A stretch of DNA of 64,000 bases from NCBI GenBank assembly GCA_916700875.1, contig CAKAKS010000298.1, positions 124,001 through 188,000 on the forward strand, given 5' to 3'. The notes below the pieces were generated by a model, which saw nothing but the letters and a program-made list of their open reading frames with translations, was not told where the DNA came from and made no database searches. Below are positions 35,901-46,437 of this stretch, piece after piece. The stretch's first letter is position 1; each line of letters starts with the position of its first letter. A program made the position numbers and the translations under genes. The stretch comes from Sebastes aleutianus. Lineage: Eukaryota > Chordata > Actinopteri > Perciformes > Sebastidae.

Positions 35901-38900
35901 TTGAATTCATCATTTAAGTCGTTCACTGATTGTTAAACCTGATATTTACAGTCTAGATGTGCTCAGAGTAAACAGGTTAAACCTGAGACTAACTATGTGC
36001 ACATTATCACAACATCCAGCCAATCAGAAACTAGTTTATCAGGATATAATGTGGACTAAATAAAGTACTGAATGAAACTAAATGTCTCTCTTCATCTCTC
36101 TTTACCTCCAGTTTGAGAAGAAGCTCCAGGAGGAGAAGACTAAAAGGGAGGAAGCTGAGAAAGAAGTGGAGAACCTAAAGAAAGAGCTGCAGACTAAGGT
36201 TCATTTATTACATAAAACACAGTTTAATTATTAACTGTGTTTTCATTTCACTGTCTTTTAATCATCTTCATGCTTATATGAATTATATTATATTATATTT
36301 GTATGACACCAAATAACTGAAACTGGACTCTCGTGCCACTGAAACACAAAGAAGTGAACAGTAAATCTATTTAGTCACATTCAATCTAAGCTGTGATAAA
36401 TATTATATTTTTATTGATGACTGTTTGTTTCCTGTTTATTAAATAGCTCTGCAACCAAAGTATTGTGTTTGGGCCGAAATCATAACTGTGCAGTCCTGAA
36501 CGGTTTTATGAAAGCAGAAGAGCAGCAGAGATAAATAATTAGTAAATCTTGTTGGGGACACAGATAGGAGCTGGTCTAGTTATTAGAAAATATTAAAGAT
36601 AATTATCAATATTAATAAAATGAATATTAATAACTTATCAATATATGTTAATAATAACTGGGCACCAACTTCCATTGGCTCAAAAGACATTCAAATGGCT
36701 ATCAAAAGTAAATAACAATTATCAAAATAATTATTAATTATATTGAATAATATGATTTTATGTATATTATATCATCCTCGGGGCACCACTCTTTGAAACA
36801 AAGAGAAAATTAATTCTAGTCTCATAGATAAGTCTCATTAAATAATAATAATGATTATGATTTACTAACAGTTGAAATCAACATCCATCTGTCTGTCTGT
36901 TAGCTGAAGGACAAACAACAAGCAGCTGATGCACAGATGAAGAACATTAATGAAGAGCTGAAGGAGCCACAGCATCAACTGGAGAGCAAGGATGAAGAGA
37001 TCAGCCAGCTGAAGAGAAAAGTAAACACACACACAACTCTCATCAGAATGAAGAACAATGAAGATGTTTATTAGATATTAAAATATATTGTAATATTTGC
37101 ATGAGCAAAAAGTGCTGAAAGACACATTAGAATACATGTTTCATAATAGAGTCCAATCTACTTCACACTAGGAGGGTGTAACGATCAGGACCAGAGGACA
37201 TGCAGGGTCAAGATTGGTGCAGTTTTGTTCAATAGTAATAATCTTTCAATAAACAAGTGACATCACTCTGAGCTTTAGTTCTCTGCAGACTGAGTCCAGC
37301 ATGTCATCAGCAGCAGGTCTTTACAGACAGCAGCTCATTGACTGAACTTCACTTCTGCTGCTGGATGCTGGATAGAATAAAGTTACAACCAAACTAGTCT
37401 GAGTGGATAGTCTACAGGGACAGCACCACTCTGAACCTGATACTCAACTAGTGTATGTTTCTACCATACTAACTTATAACTTTACCACCAGCTAAATACC
37501 TCCACTAATTAAATCCATGCTCTACTTTACAGGTTATGTTAAAACAAGTGATTAATACGTCTATTTAGTAATTAATACATCTGATAAGTGTATTTCATCA
37601 GTGTTTCTGACCACTAGTAGCCAGACTTGGGTGTGTTTTCTTCTTGTGAACCAGAGTTTATTCTACCGGTGTTTCTGAGTAGTCGTGATGTGACTCAACT
37701 ATATCAGGTGTATTACTGAGGACCAATGAAGAGCAGAGTTGAGTGTTTAGTTGTTTGTATGATCAGTTCTCTAGAAAGCTGCAAGCAGCAACACCACAGA
37801 CCAAACATTCAGCCTGTTGTGAACAGACATGTTCTGGATAGACACTGAACTAGTAATACAAATGTGTATAACTATTCAGTTACATTCTTCCTGCAGGTAG
37901 TAGGTATGGTAGATAGCTAACCAACAAATATTTAACAAAATATAATATTTTGAAAATCTAAAGCAGAAGCATCTCTGTGATCAGTATTGTTGGGGGAACA
38001 GATGCGGTTAAATGTTTACATACAAATGAGAATTCATACAAACATTAATGTAACGTGAACTTTTACTTCATCTCTCCCACTGTAACAAACAGCTCCATGA
38101 TGAGCAGCAGAAGAAAGAGGAAGCTGAGAGAGATCTGGAGGAGCTGATGACCAAGAACACTGAGGTTCATCTTTTCACCAAATCATTGTTTTATCTTCTT
38201 CATGTGATGTTGATTTTTTTGCTGAGACAAACATGATTAAACTAACCATGAGAGCAAATCTGAGAATAACTGAAACACAAGGAAGTGAAACAGTAAATCT
38301 ATTTATTCATATTCAGTCTAATCTGTGATCAAATGTAAAGTTCTTATTTTCTAATTATATGTTGAATTCATCAGTTAAGTTGTTCACTGATTGTTAAACC
38401 TGATATTTACATTCTAGATGTGCTCAGAGTAAACAGGTTAAACCTGAGACTAACTATGTGCACATTATCACAACATCCAGCCAATCAGAAACTAGTTTAT
38501 CAGGATATAATGTGGACTAAATAAAGTACTGAATGAAACTAAATGTCTCTCTTCATCTCTCTTTCCCTCCAGTTTGAGAAGCAGCTCCAGGAGGAGAAGA
38601 CCAAAATGAAGGAAACTGAGAAAGCAGTGGAGAACCCAAAGAAAGAGATGGAGGACAAGAGCAGCTCAGCCAGTCAGAGCTCAAACACAGAACTTCCCAT
38701 TGCCGTTCAGGTCAACCAAAAGGGCAAATATATCCGTCTCATAAACACAGCCCTTCAGGTAATGCTGTTTTTGTGTGTATAAGAACTTCATAAGAGTGTA
38801 GAATATGTACAGCAGTATGTTAACCAAGTGTATCCTGGGATATTCTGATGGGACAAACCAAGATAATGACCTGATGTTTACCCCAGAATCACTTTCTCTT

Positions 38901-39243
38901 GTTTTCATGTGAAGACAGAAATAACAGACAATCATTTACTGTATAAACACAATGGATTCATCTATAACACATTATTTATTAGTCTCTTTTAGTCTCATCC
39001 TCCCTCTGGTGACTAATTTCTCTCCTACAGGACCAACGACTGGGAGGCTGGAGGTTAGAAATGGAGGTCAACAAAAAAATCATCACATTGACATTTAAGA
39101 AATCATTCAAACTCAAGTCTAGAGGCAACATCACTGTGAGTCTTTGTTGATTTCTCAATTTATGGTGTTGCATTTTTCTTCTTTCTTCTTTCTTTCACCA
39201 CTGTTGTTGAGTTCCATTAAAAATGAAAGGAAATAATAATAAC

Positions 39244-39305
<62 letters not shown>

Positions 39306-39551
39306 TAATAATAATAATAATAATAACATATTTGTATTTCGTTAAAGATTCAATGATTCTGCTTGTAAGTCTGTGACCATTATATTTTACAGATGTCTGG
39401 CACAGGTTGTGACCCTTATGATCCCACTGAGCTTCAGTCATGGAAGGACTTGACTCCCTGGAGGTCTGGAGACCAACTGAAGTTCACCCTCATCAGCGAC
39501 ACTGACGTCCGACATCAACTCTGTTTTTACTCACTGAAAGATTTTAATTAG
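28803..39551 (+). CDS. Gene C: butyrophilin/B7-like V-C receptor with coiled-coil stalk and lamin tail domain
   Basis: Closest relative of gene B, about 733 residues. Exons: 28794-28896 (ATG 28803), 30912-31235 (V), 31403-31690 (C), 31791-31922 (membrane), 32211-32386, 32527-32580 (uncertain), 32719-32829, 33008-33112, 33408-33455, 33822-33881 (shortened, uncertain), 35597-35680, 36112-36198, 36904-37020, 38093-38164, 38573-38758, 39031-39135, 39393-39551. Every junction keeps frame and I see no stop, so this is the cleanest full-length copy. The signal peptide core is CFLVFHLLL. The V exon holds LEWTRPDL and YRCFIP, and the C exon GWYPEPEVLWLDGEG. The membrane segment ends FVVWKWRQ. The stalk has two rounds of the three coiled-coil exon types. 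The C-terminus is eight residues longer than in B and has no CaaX box. Confidence 0.85.
29887..29919. repeat. (TA)n microsatellite
   Basis: A pure TA run directly abuts the Tc1-like end at 29926. TA is the Tc1 target dinucleotide. Confidence 0.9.
29926..30140. mobile_element. End fragment of a Tc1/mariner-like transposon
   Basis: An outer motif GTGGACAAAATTGTTGGTACC (29926 on) and an inner motif CTGGACAAAAATGATGGTACC (about 30114) lie about 190 bp apart. This is the inverted/direct repeat end structure of fish Tc1 elements. The transposase body and the other end are missing, so it is inert. Confidence 0.75.
30159..30275. repeat. 28-bp minisatellite, four units
   Basis: ACTGGTCTATCGTGAACCC-like units start near 30165, 30193, 30221 and 30249 (spacing 28-29). 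Single related units lie near 12808 and 12895 in the matching intron of gene B, so the array expanded after the B/C split. Confidence 0.75.
30912..31235 (+). CDS. Gene C Ig V-set exon
   Basis: 324 nt, phase 1 to 1. It is nearly identical to the gene B V exon, with changes such as Thr to Lys in SLKLSKV and DQGRYRC for DRGRYRC. Core Cys, Trp and D-x-G-x-Y-x-C are intact. Confidence 0.9.
31403..31690 (+). CDS. Gene C Ig C-type exon
   Basis: 288 nt, phase 1 to 1. LLDCRSEGWYPEPEVLW and SFTCRVQQKH give the B7/butyrophilin second-domain pattern, close to the gene B exon. Confidence 0.92.
31791..32386 (+). CDS. Gene C transmembrane and juxtamembrane exons
   Basis: 31791-31922 encodes a stem plus a hydrophobic helix (GLAVSLAVWIIMFILLLL) ending in WKWRQ. 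32211-32386 encodes the charged tail with KRSCRDQTEKGEKK and EEREREQLM. The frame passes from phase 1 to phase 0 as in B and F. Confidence 0.88.
32719..38164 (+). CDS. Gene C coiled-coil exon array
   Basis: Nine phase-0 exons, 48-117 nt, rich in Glu/Lys/Gln/Leu. Two full rounds of the types represented by 33822/36904, 35597/38093 and 36112/38573 are visible. The first member (33822-33881) is cut to 20 residues by divergence after AATGAAGAACCAACT, where an unrelated insert of about 1 kb begins. A GTACGA donor lets the frame continue. Confidence 0.72.
34015..34520. repeat. Dispersed teleost repeat in a gene C intron
   Basis: TTTGTATAGCCCAATATCAC, GGGGCTTTACAATCTG, AGAAACCTCAGGAAGAGCAA and GACGTGCAATAGATGTCGTG belong to a repeat very common in fish introns. 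It is present only in gene C and coincides with the damaged exon at 33822. Confidence 0.65.
38573..39551 (+). other. Lamin tail domain of gene C (exons 38573-38758, 39031-39135, 39393-39551)
   Basis: VQVNQKGKYIRLINTA closely follows the first lamin LTD strand. The middle exon is 105 nt (one codon shorter than in A and B), starting DQRLGGWRLE. The last has SWKDLTPW and ISDTDVRHQL. The stop TAG is at 39549-39551, eight codons beyond the usual end, so the extra C-terminal SLKDFN is specific to this copy. Confidence 0.8.
39232..39330. repeat. Long (TAA)n microsatellite in the last intron of gene C
   Basis: About 95 bases of AAT/AAC triplets, the expanded version of the shorter repeat at the same place in A, B and F. 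Confidence 0.95.
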
Positions 39552-40153
39552 CCATCTGTCACACTTTTTTTTGCTTCTCTTATCTTTTAGCTCCTTTTAA
39601 CTACAACAGGAAAGAGGAGAAAACGTTACCATCAGTAACACCAGAATGGATTCTGAATGGTAAATAGTGATGTCAACATTAAACATCAGAACAATATGAC
39701 TGTGCTGAAAATCAACTCTTCAGTAATGAACTGTTAAAGACAAATGATAAAAGAAATTCAACTCAATAACAAAATGTGAGCTAATACCACTCAGGAACCT
39801 TTATTTGTATGTTTACTGGATTGAATATTTATATTAGATCTTCACAGAAGAAATTCTATGTGTATTTTTAGTAACTCAAATCATACTGATAATATGTAAT
39901 TACCTACATAAAAAGATAAAGACATGTTTGATATTTTATTTTATTTTAAAAAGTCCAGATGTTGTACATTTATATCAAATATATCAATTTACAAGTATGC
40001 ATTATTTTTATATTTGTCCTGTGATATATAAAAATATATAATTTTATATTCATAGAGTGATATTTGTACATGCTTTTTTGTTTTTGCAAAATAAGGTGCT
40101 GACAAAGTTTTCTTGACTGAAATGACTTTTTTCATTTACATGTTCTCTACTCA

Positions 40154-40159
40154 AATAAA
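40154..40159 (+). terminator. Probable poly(A) signal of gene C
   Basis: AATAAA in the conserved TCTACTCAAATAAACAAATA tract, about 600 nt after the stop. The opposing gene E signal is at 40320-40315 on the minus strand. Confidence 0.5.
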
Positions 40160-41171
40160 CAAATAAGAATAGTCTGTGTATGTTTTGCTTAAATACAAAA
40201 AAAGAAGTAAAACAGTATAATAATGTAGCTGCAGGTTGTGAATATTAATCTCCGTTCTAAATTGATGTTGTGTCGACCAAAGCTGATCATCAATCTCAAT
40301 GAATTTCAGTGAATTTTATTTTGATGAAGATTCAAGTTCAGAATCAGATGATCAGGTAAAATGATCCAGTACTTCACAACAACAATAGAAAAGATGAAAA
40401 TATAAAAAGATAATCATAATTTTGTGTAGCAGAAATGTGTTTTTCTGCTTTCTCCTCCTCTTAATCATCTCATGACCTCTTCTGGGGGTCTCGACCTCCA
40501 GGTTGGGAACCACTGGTCTACAGTCCGCTAGCAGCTCTGTGAGGCTGCACTGAGGAACAGCTGCTTTGAGCAAAATGCTAAAGTCAGCATGCTAACATGC
40601 TCATAGTGACAATGCTAAAATGCCAGCAGGTGTAATGTTAACCATGTTCACCATTCAGAATTACATTATACTCTCATATTATTGTCACTTACTATTTTGT
40701 GACTGACTAAAGAAAGAGGTGATGCAGCAACACAGCAGATGACTTCATATTTAATGATATATTTACTCAACACACTATTTACTCTTTAAGCTGCTTCTTG
40801 TTGTTTCTACAGAGCCTCTTGAACACCTCTTCTATTCATATATTCTCTCATGTGGTTTGTGTCTGAGGAGCTCAAATGATCAGCAGCATCTGTAGAGTCT
40901 AAAACTAAACATAGAACAACAACATGTACTGAGAAAACTGTCATCTGGCTTTTTAAAAATAGTCCATGCATCAGTCAGTACCTCTGTGGTTGTTAACCTT
41001 TCTGTGTGTGAGAAAGTCTAACAGCCACTGCAAGTATGAACAAGTAACACAGAGAAGTCTGACACCTTATAGCCAACTTGAACAAAGGTCAAAGTAAAGA
41101 CAGAAGATTAAATGTTAAAACGTCTTTTCTTGATGACCAAACGACCTTTGACCTGTAAACATGAGGACCAG

Positions 41172-42567
41172 TTATTTCTGCTTGACTCTGAGTTTCCCAC
41201 AATGCAGTAGTCCCACCAGCAGCAGCAGCAGAGCCACCATCACTATGGTGGACACAGTCCTCAAGACCAGGACCACATGTATGAAGTGGTCTGAGGAGGG
41301 ACACGTCTCTCTGTGAAGTGCTGCAGAGACAACAGGACACATCTGCTGTAACACCAGGACAGTATTAACAGGACGTAACAGGTCGTCTCTGAGGGCTTTC
41401 TGGAGCTTTACTCTGACACAAACTGAAAACTGATCCTCAAACTGACTTTCTTACCTAACCGGCTCTCTGGTGATCCTCCAGCTCCAGAGATGTCACACTT
41501 GTAGAGTCCTTCATCAGACCAGGAGACGCTGTGGATGGTCATCTCTCCTGTAGAGCTGCTCCTGATGAGGAGGCCATCTTTATAGAAATCAGCTGTGAGG
41601 TTGGAGGAAGTCGTCTTGTTCCTGCAGCTCAGAGTCACATCGTTTCCCTCCGTCACAGGGAGGACAGGACTCTCCAGGATCACTGAACCAGCTGGAAAAC
41701 AAAGCTTCTTTAGCTGGTCATGAAATGTTATGTTATGTGGGAGTTAGATGAGACAATTGATAAAAGTTTAATGTTGACAAAAACATCTCTTTTCATGTCC
41801 AAAGATAATCTGATGGATTTCATGTTATAACTTTTTATAGAAACGTAAACCTACCAGTGACAGAGATGTTGACACCGTCGCTTCTCTCTCCTCCTTCAGT
41901 CTCACACCAGTACTCTCCACCGTCTGCTGGATAGGCTCTATGAATGGTAAAAGATGCTGTTGGCGTCTTAGTATCACCGGCTGAAATGAAGCGTGCCGTG
42001 TTCCTGACCCCTCTCAGCTGAGTGGAGCCATCCAGACCCTCGCAGGTAAAATACACCGTCTCGTACTGAAGGAACTGCAGACTGTTTGAAACGATACGAA
42101 AAGCTGCATCTGAAACAGAACGACAGAGATCTGTCTCAAATTAAACACCCATGATGGACGAAACATGACTTCACAAAATTAAAACAATTAAATGTGCATT
42201 CACCTTTTGGGGAGATATTGTTTAAATGTGGTCTTTTTTTTAAGAACACACTCTGGTATTCCCCAAATGTGAAACTTAATTATTCACACACACATTTTTA
42301 CTTCGGCCCAATTCAAGTTTTGGTAAATTTATGAAAATCAAAAAGGTAGAATCTTATGTTACATCATGGAGACAGATATAACTCCTACTTACCGCTGTTC
42401 TGAATACGTGCACCCAGAAGAATGAACACAAGCATCACTGGATAGAAAACAGCAGTAAACTGTATATCAGACACAGTGTTCACAGAATATATCAAACCTT
42501 TACAGAAGAAACAGAAACCTGAGAGTCAGTACTCACTCAGTCTGATGCAGAGAGCTCTAACCTCCAT
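41172..42567 (-). CDS. Gene E: two-Ig-domain Fc-receptor-like membrane protein
   Basis: Transcript order: 42567-42537 (ATG, MEVRALC), 42437-42393 (LVFILLGARIQN), 42109-41855 (Ig 1), 41691-41455 (Ig 2), 41320-41172 (membrane, stop). The phases and lengths (31, 45, 255, 237, 149 nt) are exactly those of gene D. Ig 1 (YFTCEGLDG, EYWCETEGG) differs clearly from D. Ig 2 and the membrane exon encode nearly the same residues as D and G. The Arg within the helix (VLRTVSTIV) and the very short basic tail are kept, implying an adaptor-dependent or decoy receptor. Confidence 0.87.
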
Positions 42568-42859
42568 GCTGTCTTGCTGCTGACTGTCTGAGCATCACAC
42601 TGAAGTCCTGTTTAAGTATATGACAACTTCCTCTTCCTCTTCCTGTCCAGTTCTTCCTGCTAGACTCACAGTGGCTTCAACATACCGTATTCTGCCTGTC
42701 TTTGAGTTGTAAGCGTTCATTCACAATCCTCTAAGTTTGATCTCAGAAATGCACACCAGCTTATTAGTATCAGGGAGGGGGGTGAATAGAAAACAATCTT
42801 TAACACCCCCAGCAGTCATTATGAGTAGCTTGTTATGTCATTAGATATGACTAATGTCT

Positions 42860-43480
42860 CTGCACCCCATTCTCAAATATCAATGCTTGGTCCCCTCAAG
42901 GTCTGATACCAACGCACCCTTTGGCTTCAAGAACCGGGCTTTTTAACTAACTTAAATATTTTACTGTTCTTTTGTTATGTAACTAACGTACTTTACTAAC
43001 GCCAGTCATGTAACAGATGTCATGATTTTTTTTTTTTTTAAATGTTATTTTTTTGGGGGCATTTTTTAAGCATTTTATTGATAGGACAGTGTTGAAAGGG
43101 GGAGAGAGAGAATTGACATGCGGAAAGGACCACAGGCCGGATTCGAACCCGGGTCCACCGCTGCAAGGGACAGAGCCTTGGCGATACATGGGCGCTCGCT
43201 CTACCGACTGAGCTAACCAGCCGCCCAGATGTCATGATTTTAACCCAAACCATGATCTTCTCCTAAACATATCCAAGTACTTTTGTTGCATAAGTAAACA
43301 TAAAAACTAAGTAAACCTACGTTTGAAGTTTATTTTGAAAAGACACTATGCACGTAACGAGCGGAACTGACACGCCGTCCCTGACAGCCGCTAGAGGGGT
43401 ACCTAGACACCTAACGTAGGGCCACTGATAGGGGTCAGTATTTAACGAGTTGAGAATGAGAATATGTAGGTCCCGGCTGT
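42860..43480. repeat. Dispersed repeat right of gene E, host of the SINE
   Basis: CTGATACCAACGCACCCTTT, ACTAACGTACTTTACTAACG and GACACCTAACGTAGGGCCAC recur at 58390-58760. Weaker relatives lie at 24290-24510. There are no coding signs. Confidence 0.5.
43030..43225 (-). mobile_element. tRNA-derived SINE with 16-bp target-site duplication
   Basis: Read on the minus strand, the head holds an RNA polymerase III A box (TTAGCTCAGTCGGTAGAGCG) and B box (GGTTCGAATCC), then a body with CTCTCTCTCCCCCTTTCAAC and a T-interrupted A-rich tail. CAGATGTCATGATTTT flanks both sides (43014-43029 and 43226-43241). The duplicate region near 58518 has a single, uninterrupted copy of that target, so this insertion came after the segmental duplication. 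It is not a functional tRNA gene: the acceptor and anticodon stems are not maintained. Confidence 0.88.
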
Positions 43481-45000
43481 CCTCCATACCGTGGTTAATG
43501 ACATCCTGTCCTCAAGGACATGTTGAACAGATGATGTTGACATTCTCATTTACTTCCAGGAGCAGGAAAATGTCCAGCAAGTGTAACGGGTGATGCACAG
43601 ACTCCTGGAAAACCATTAAAGCAGAGAACTTCCATCAGTTCTTCATCTCAGATTTGTCAAAGCCTGCTTCCTTCTCGTGCCAGTTACTAACACTCCTTTC
43701 ATTTCAGATCCGTCCACTTCCACCTGCCCTGCATCACCTGATCCTCCTCGCCCATCTACAGAGTTCCAGCCATCATCTCTGCCTGCCGAAAGCCTTCCTG
43801 CCTGTTGCACTCACCTGCCTGATCCACGAATGGATAAGTTGGTAACACTTCTCAATCGCTAGTTTCAAGTCTCTTCAATACAGCATGATGTACATTTAGT
43901 AAATTATGGCCCCATTTAGAATCAGATAGACCATAAAGCAGGGGATGCTTTAGGGCGGGGCTACCTTGTGATTGACAGGTCGCTACCACGGCGTGCGGTC
44001 TGGGAGTTGTCCGTGTTTTTGCTTGCAACTTTAACCCTTTCACAGTGTGTTACACTTCATCAAAGTTAAGTTTAACATTTTGGTCGCCTAGAAATCAGCA
44101 TTCGGTTGTACTTAGCTCCGCCCTCTAATGTCACTTCTGGTTGCAAAAAATGTTGGCGACGGCAAAAAACCAAGATGGTGTCGGCAAAAATGCCAAACTC
44201 AAAGCTTGAAAATGACAGTCCACAAACCATTGTACCAGTATATGTCCACTTGTCCACAGTCTATGATTTAATTACATGACCTGTGCAAAACATATTCATG
44301 ACAGTAGTCAGCCACACTGTTCATATCAACATCCATAACCCTATTTTCACAGCTGTATACATGACTTCCTATGATCCACACTATTAACTTATTAACTACT
44401 TCAGGTTGAAAACCTCATGTTACACCTTTAACTGCCTGTCTACTAGCAATGTTCTTTGTTTTAATACACAAATCACTGTTTATAAATAATATAATATAGA
44501 ATATCACTGAACAAATTGACGGTTAATGATAGCTGTTAACACATTGATTAGCCTGTGAAATGCTTATGCTGATTAATAATTGCTATTATTATTGCTATTG
44601 TTCACAGAATCCAGTGAGTTTGAGTGTAGCTGCCTGCAGAGCATTCAGAAACCTCCTGCTGGTGGTTTCCTGTAAGGGAGAGCTGTGGCTCTTTAATGCT
44701 CAGCTGCTATTTGCATGCATAGGTAACAGTTTCCACCAACTGAATTTGTTTAAATAAGCAGTGTTTCACATTTTAGCATTAGGCCGTGGTTGACATGGCA
44801 TCCTCGACCCCGACCCGCCGCTGAAAGACAATTGAACTTGGCACTAATCAGAGAAGAGCTACTACAATCATCTTTACAGTCTAAAGTCAGTTTTTTAGCT
44901 TACTTCTAAACCTAAGACCGGAGGGTGTATATTTATGATTAAACCAGACATGACGGATGATGTTCACGACGGTTTTGATTGCAGCTGTATTATTTTATAC
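43481..45000. other. Spacer between genes E and F
   Basis: No supported gene. Two exon-like stretches are flanked by splice-like sites: about 43709-43843 (Pro/Ser-rich frame) and 44608-44721 (acceptor TTCACAG, donor GGTAACAG, with octamer ATTTGCAT at 44709-44716). Both are duplicated at 58999-59135 and 59902-60015. They may be remnants or upstream non-coding exons. Confidence 0.4.
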
Positions 45001-45009
45001 CCAGGATCA

Positions 45010-45022
45010 GTTGCCTGGCAAC
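45010..45022 (+). promoter_or_regulatory. Perfect X-box-like palindrome upstream of gene F
   Basis: GTTGCCTGGCAAC fits the RFX X-box pattern GTNRCC-N-RGYAAC exactly. With the following AGGCTCAAAG it also resembles the X1 box of MHC class II promoters. It is 456 nt before the putative first exon end at 45478. The same site occurs at 60304 upstream of H. Confidence 0.5.
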
Positions 45023-45418
45023 AGGCTCAAAGTGCAGCTATTCACAAAGAAACTCAAAGGGAAGTTAAGCCGACACAACTACCAAACTGAGTTTTGAGTT
45101 GATATAGTAATTAAGACTTTACCAGATTTAGATTTTATTTGGTGATATAAAACAGTCATGGTGTTCAAGGTCGTTTGTAAATCTAAAATGTTATTTTCTT
45201 TGCACATTCATTTTAACTCAATTTGTGAGAATAGAGTTTAATAGAGAGAGAATAATATTCTCTATAAATGAATGAATCTGCCAAATATGAAGGCTTTCAT
45301 ATTCATGTGGTTTTAATAGTTTTATAATCACTGCTCTTCCACCCTGAAAACAGCACAGTTTATGGGGAAACACTGAATGGCTCCTTGAAGGTTTGTGGGA
45401 AGAACATTAACTGAGCCT

Positions 45419-45478
45419 ATAAATGATTTACAGACTGAGAGAGTGCAGTCCGTTGAAGTGACTGATATCATGCAACAG
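45419..45478 (+). other. Putative 5' UTR exon of gene F
   Basis: TGATTTACAGACTGAGAGAG to the donor GCAACAG|GTACGT, matching B, C and H. Non-coding. The start is not defined. Confidence 0.5.
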
Positions 45479-45972
45479 GTACGTCTGGTTTATTTCTCTC
45501 TATAAGGTTAGTTTAACTTCATTTTTCCAAAGTGGGTCTGCTTTCATAACTTTCATTTCTTTGAACCAAAACTGTAAATTATAACAGATTATTAAGTCTA
45601 CTTGAAAGCCATTGTGTCAGCGGAAAAGTATTAGTACCATGATGAATTAAATCTGCCTTTAACTGAGAGTGTTTAGCAGCTTAAGACTATTCGTTTAGAG
45701 ATGGACTTCATATCATAGAAAGGGTTCTAGTGTAAGCTGAAAGATCAAAGTAATGTTGCAGCTCAAAACACTTTTAAATGCACAAAAGAACAGTATTTGT
45801 TGTTTCTATCTTAATTCCACAAGACACAATATAGAGGATGACTTATTCCTGATAGCTACAACTCTCTATGGAACCATCAGCGTTGACAAAAGTGAAAGTA
45901 TGTCGTCTACCGTATGTAGGCCTTTGTTTGAATTCAAAAACAGGACCAAATGAAAGTGTTAATTAATATTTT

Positions 45973-46231
45973 GTCATGATTTCACCTTGGCAGTCTAGTT
46001 TTCCTTGTGTTTCCTCTGTTTCCCTGCCCTTTTGTCTCCTGTGTCGTCCTCCTCCTCCTCCTGGGCTGGCACTGCTGGAGCAGCTGACAGCAATTAACCT
46101 ACCATCACACACACCTGCAGTATATCTACCCCGGTCATCCTGCCAGTCAGGGGAAAAACACACAGGAGACAAAAGGGCAGGGAAACAGAGGAAACACAAG
46201 GAAAACTAGACTGCCAAGGTGAAATCATGAC
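45973..46231. mobile_element. Hairpin MITE with 72-bp inverted repeats
   Basis: Arms 45973-46044 and 46160-46231 are reverse complements over 72 bases, starting GTCATGATTTCACCTTGGC and ending with its complement. The loop is about 115 bases. ATATTT lies on both sides, a probable target duplication. It is missing from the duplicate copy near 61255, so the insertion is recent. No coding capacity. Confidence 0.85.
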
Positions 46232-46283
46232 ATATTTATAATGTAGTACTACTACTTTGCGGTAAGTAAGGAAGTCCATATAT

Positions 46284-46284
<1 letters not shown>

Positions 46285-46329
<45 letters not shown>
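46285..46329. repeat. (GATA)n microsatellite upstream of gene F
   Basis: About eleven GATA units. The duplicate at 61310-61340 upstream of H is shorter. Confidence 0.9.
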
Positions 46330-46437
46330 CGATTGAGAGTAATGCTTATTTTTGACTGAACGACACCAACCCAAAACTATTTGTTTCAATATTCTGTATC
46401 ATCTGTGTCATTTCAGAACTCTGGTCTGCTGTCCCAG

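Noticed and set aside
39217..39441. Isoleucine-rich minus-strand frame
   Set aside because: Translation of the (TAA)n microsatellite.
43137..43225. tRNA gene suggested by A and B boxes
   Set aside because: The head belongs to a SINE with target duplications. Cloverleaf stems and anticodon arm are not maintained.
43654..43862. Pro/Ser-rich frames, duplicated at 58969
   Set aside because: No domain and no supporting upstream exon. Similarity is explained by the segmental duplication. Noted only as an exon-like stretch.
44560..44757. 65-codon frame identical at 59854
   Set aside because: Identity reflects recent duplication and the frame crosses splice-like borders. Not supported as a protein.
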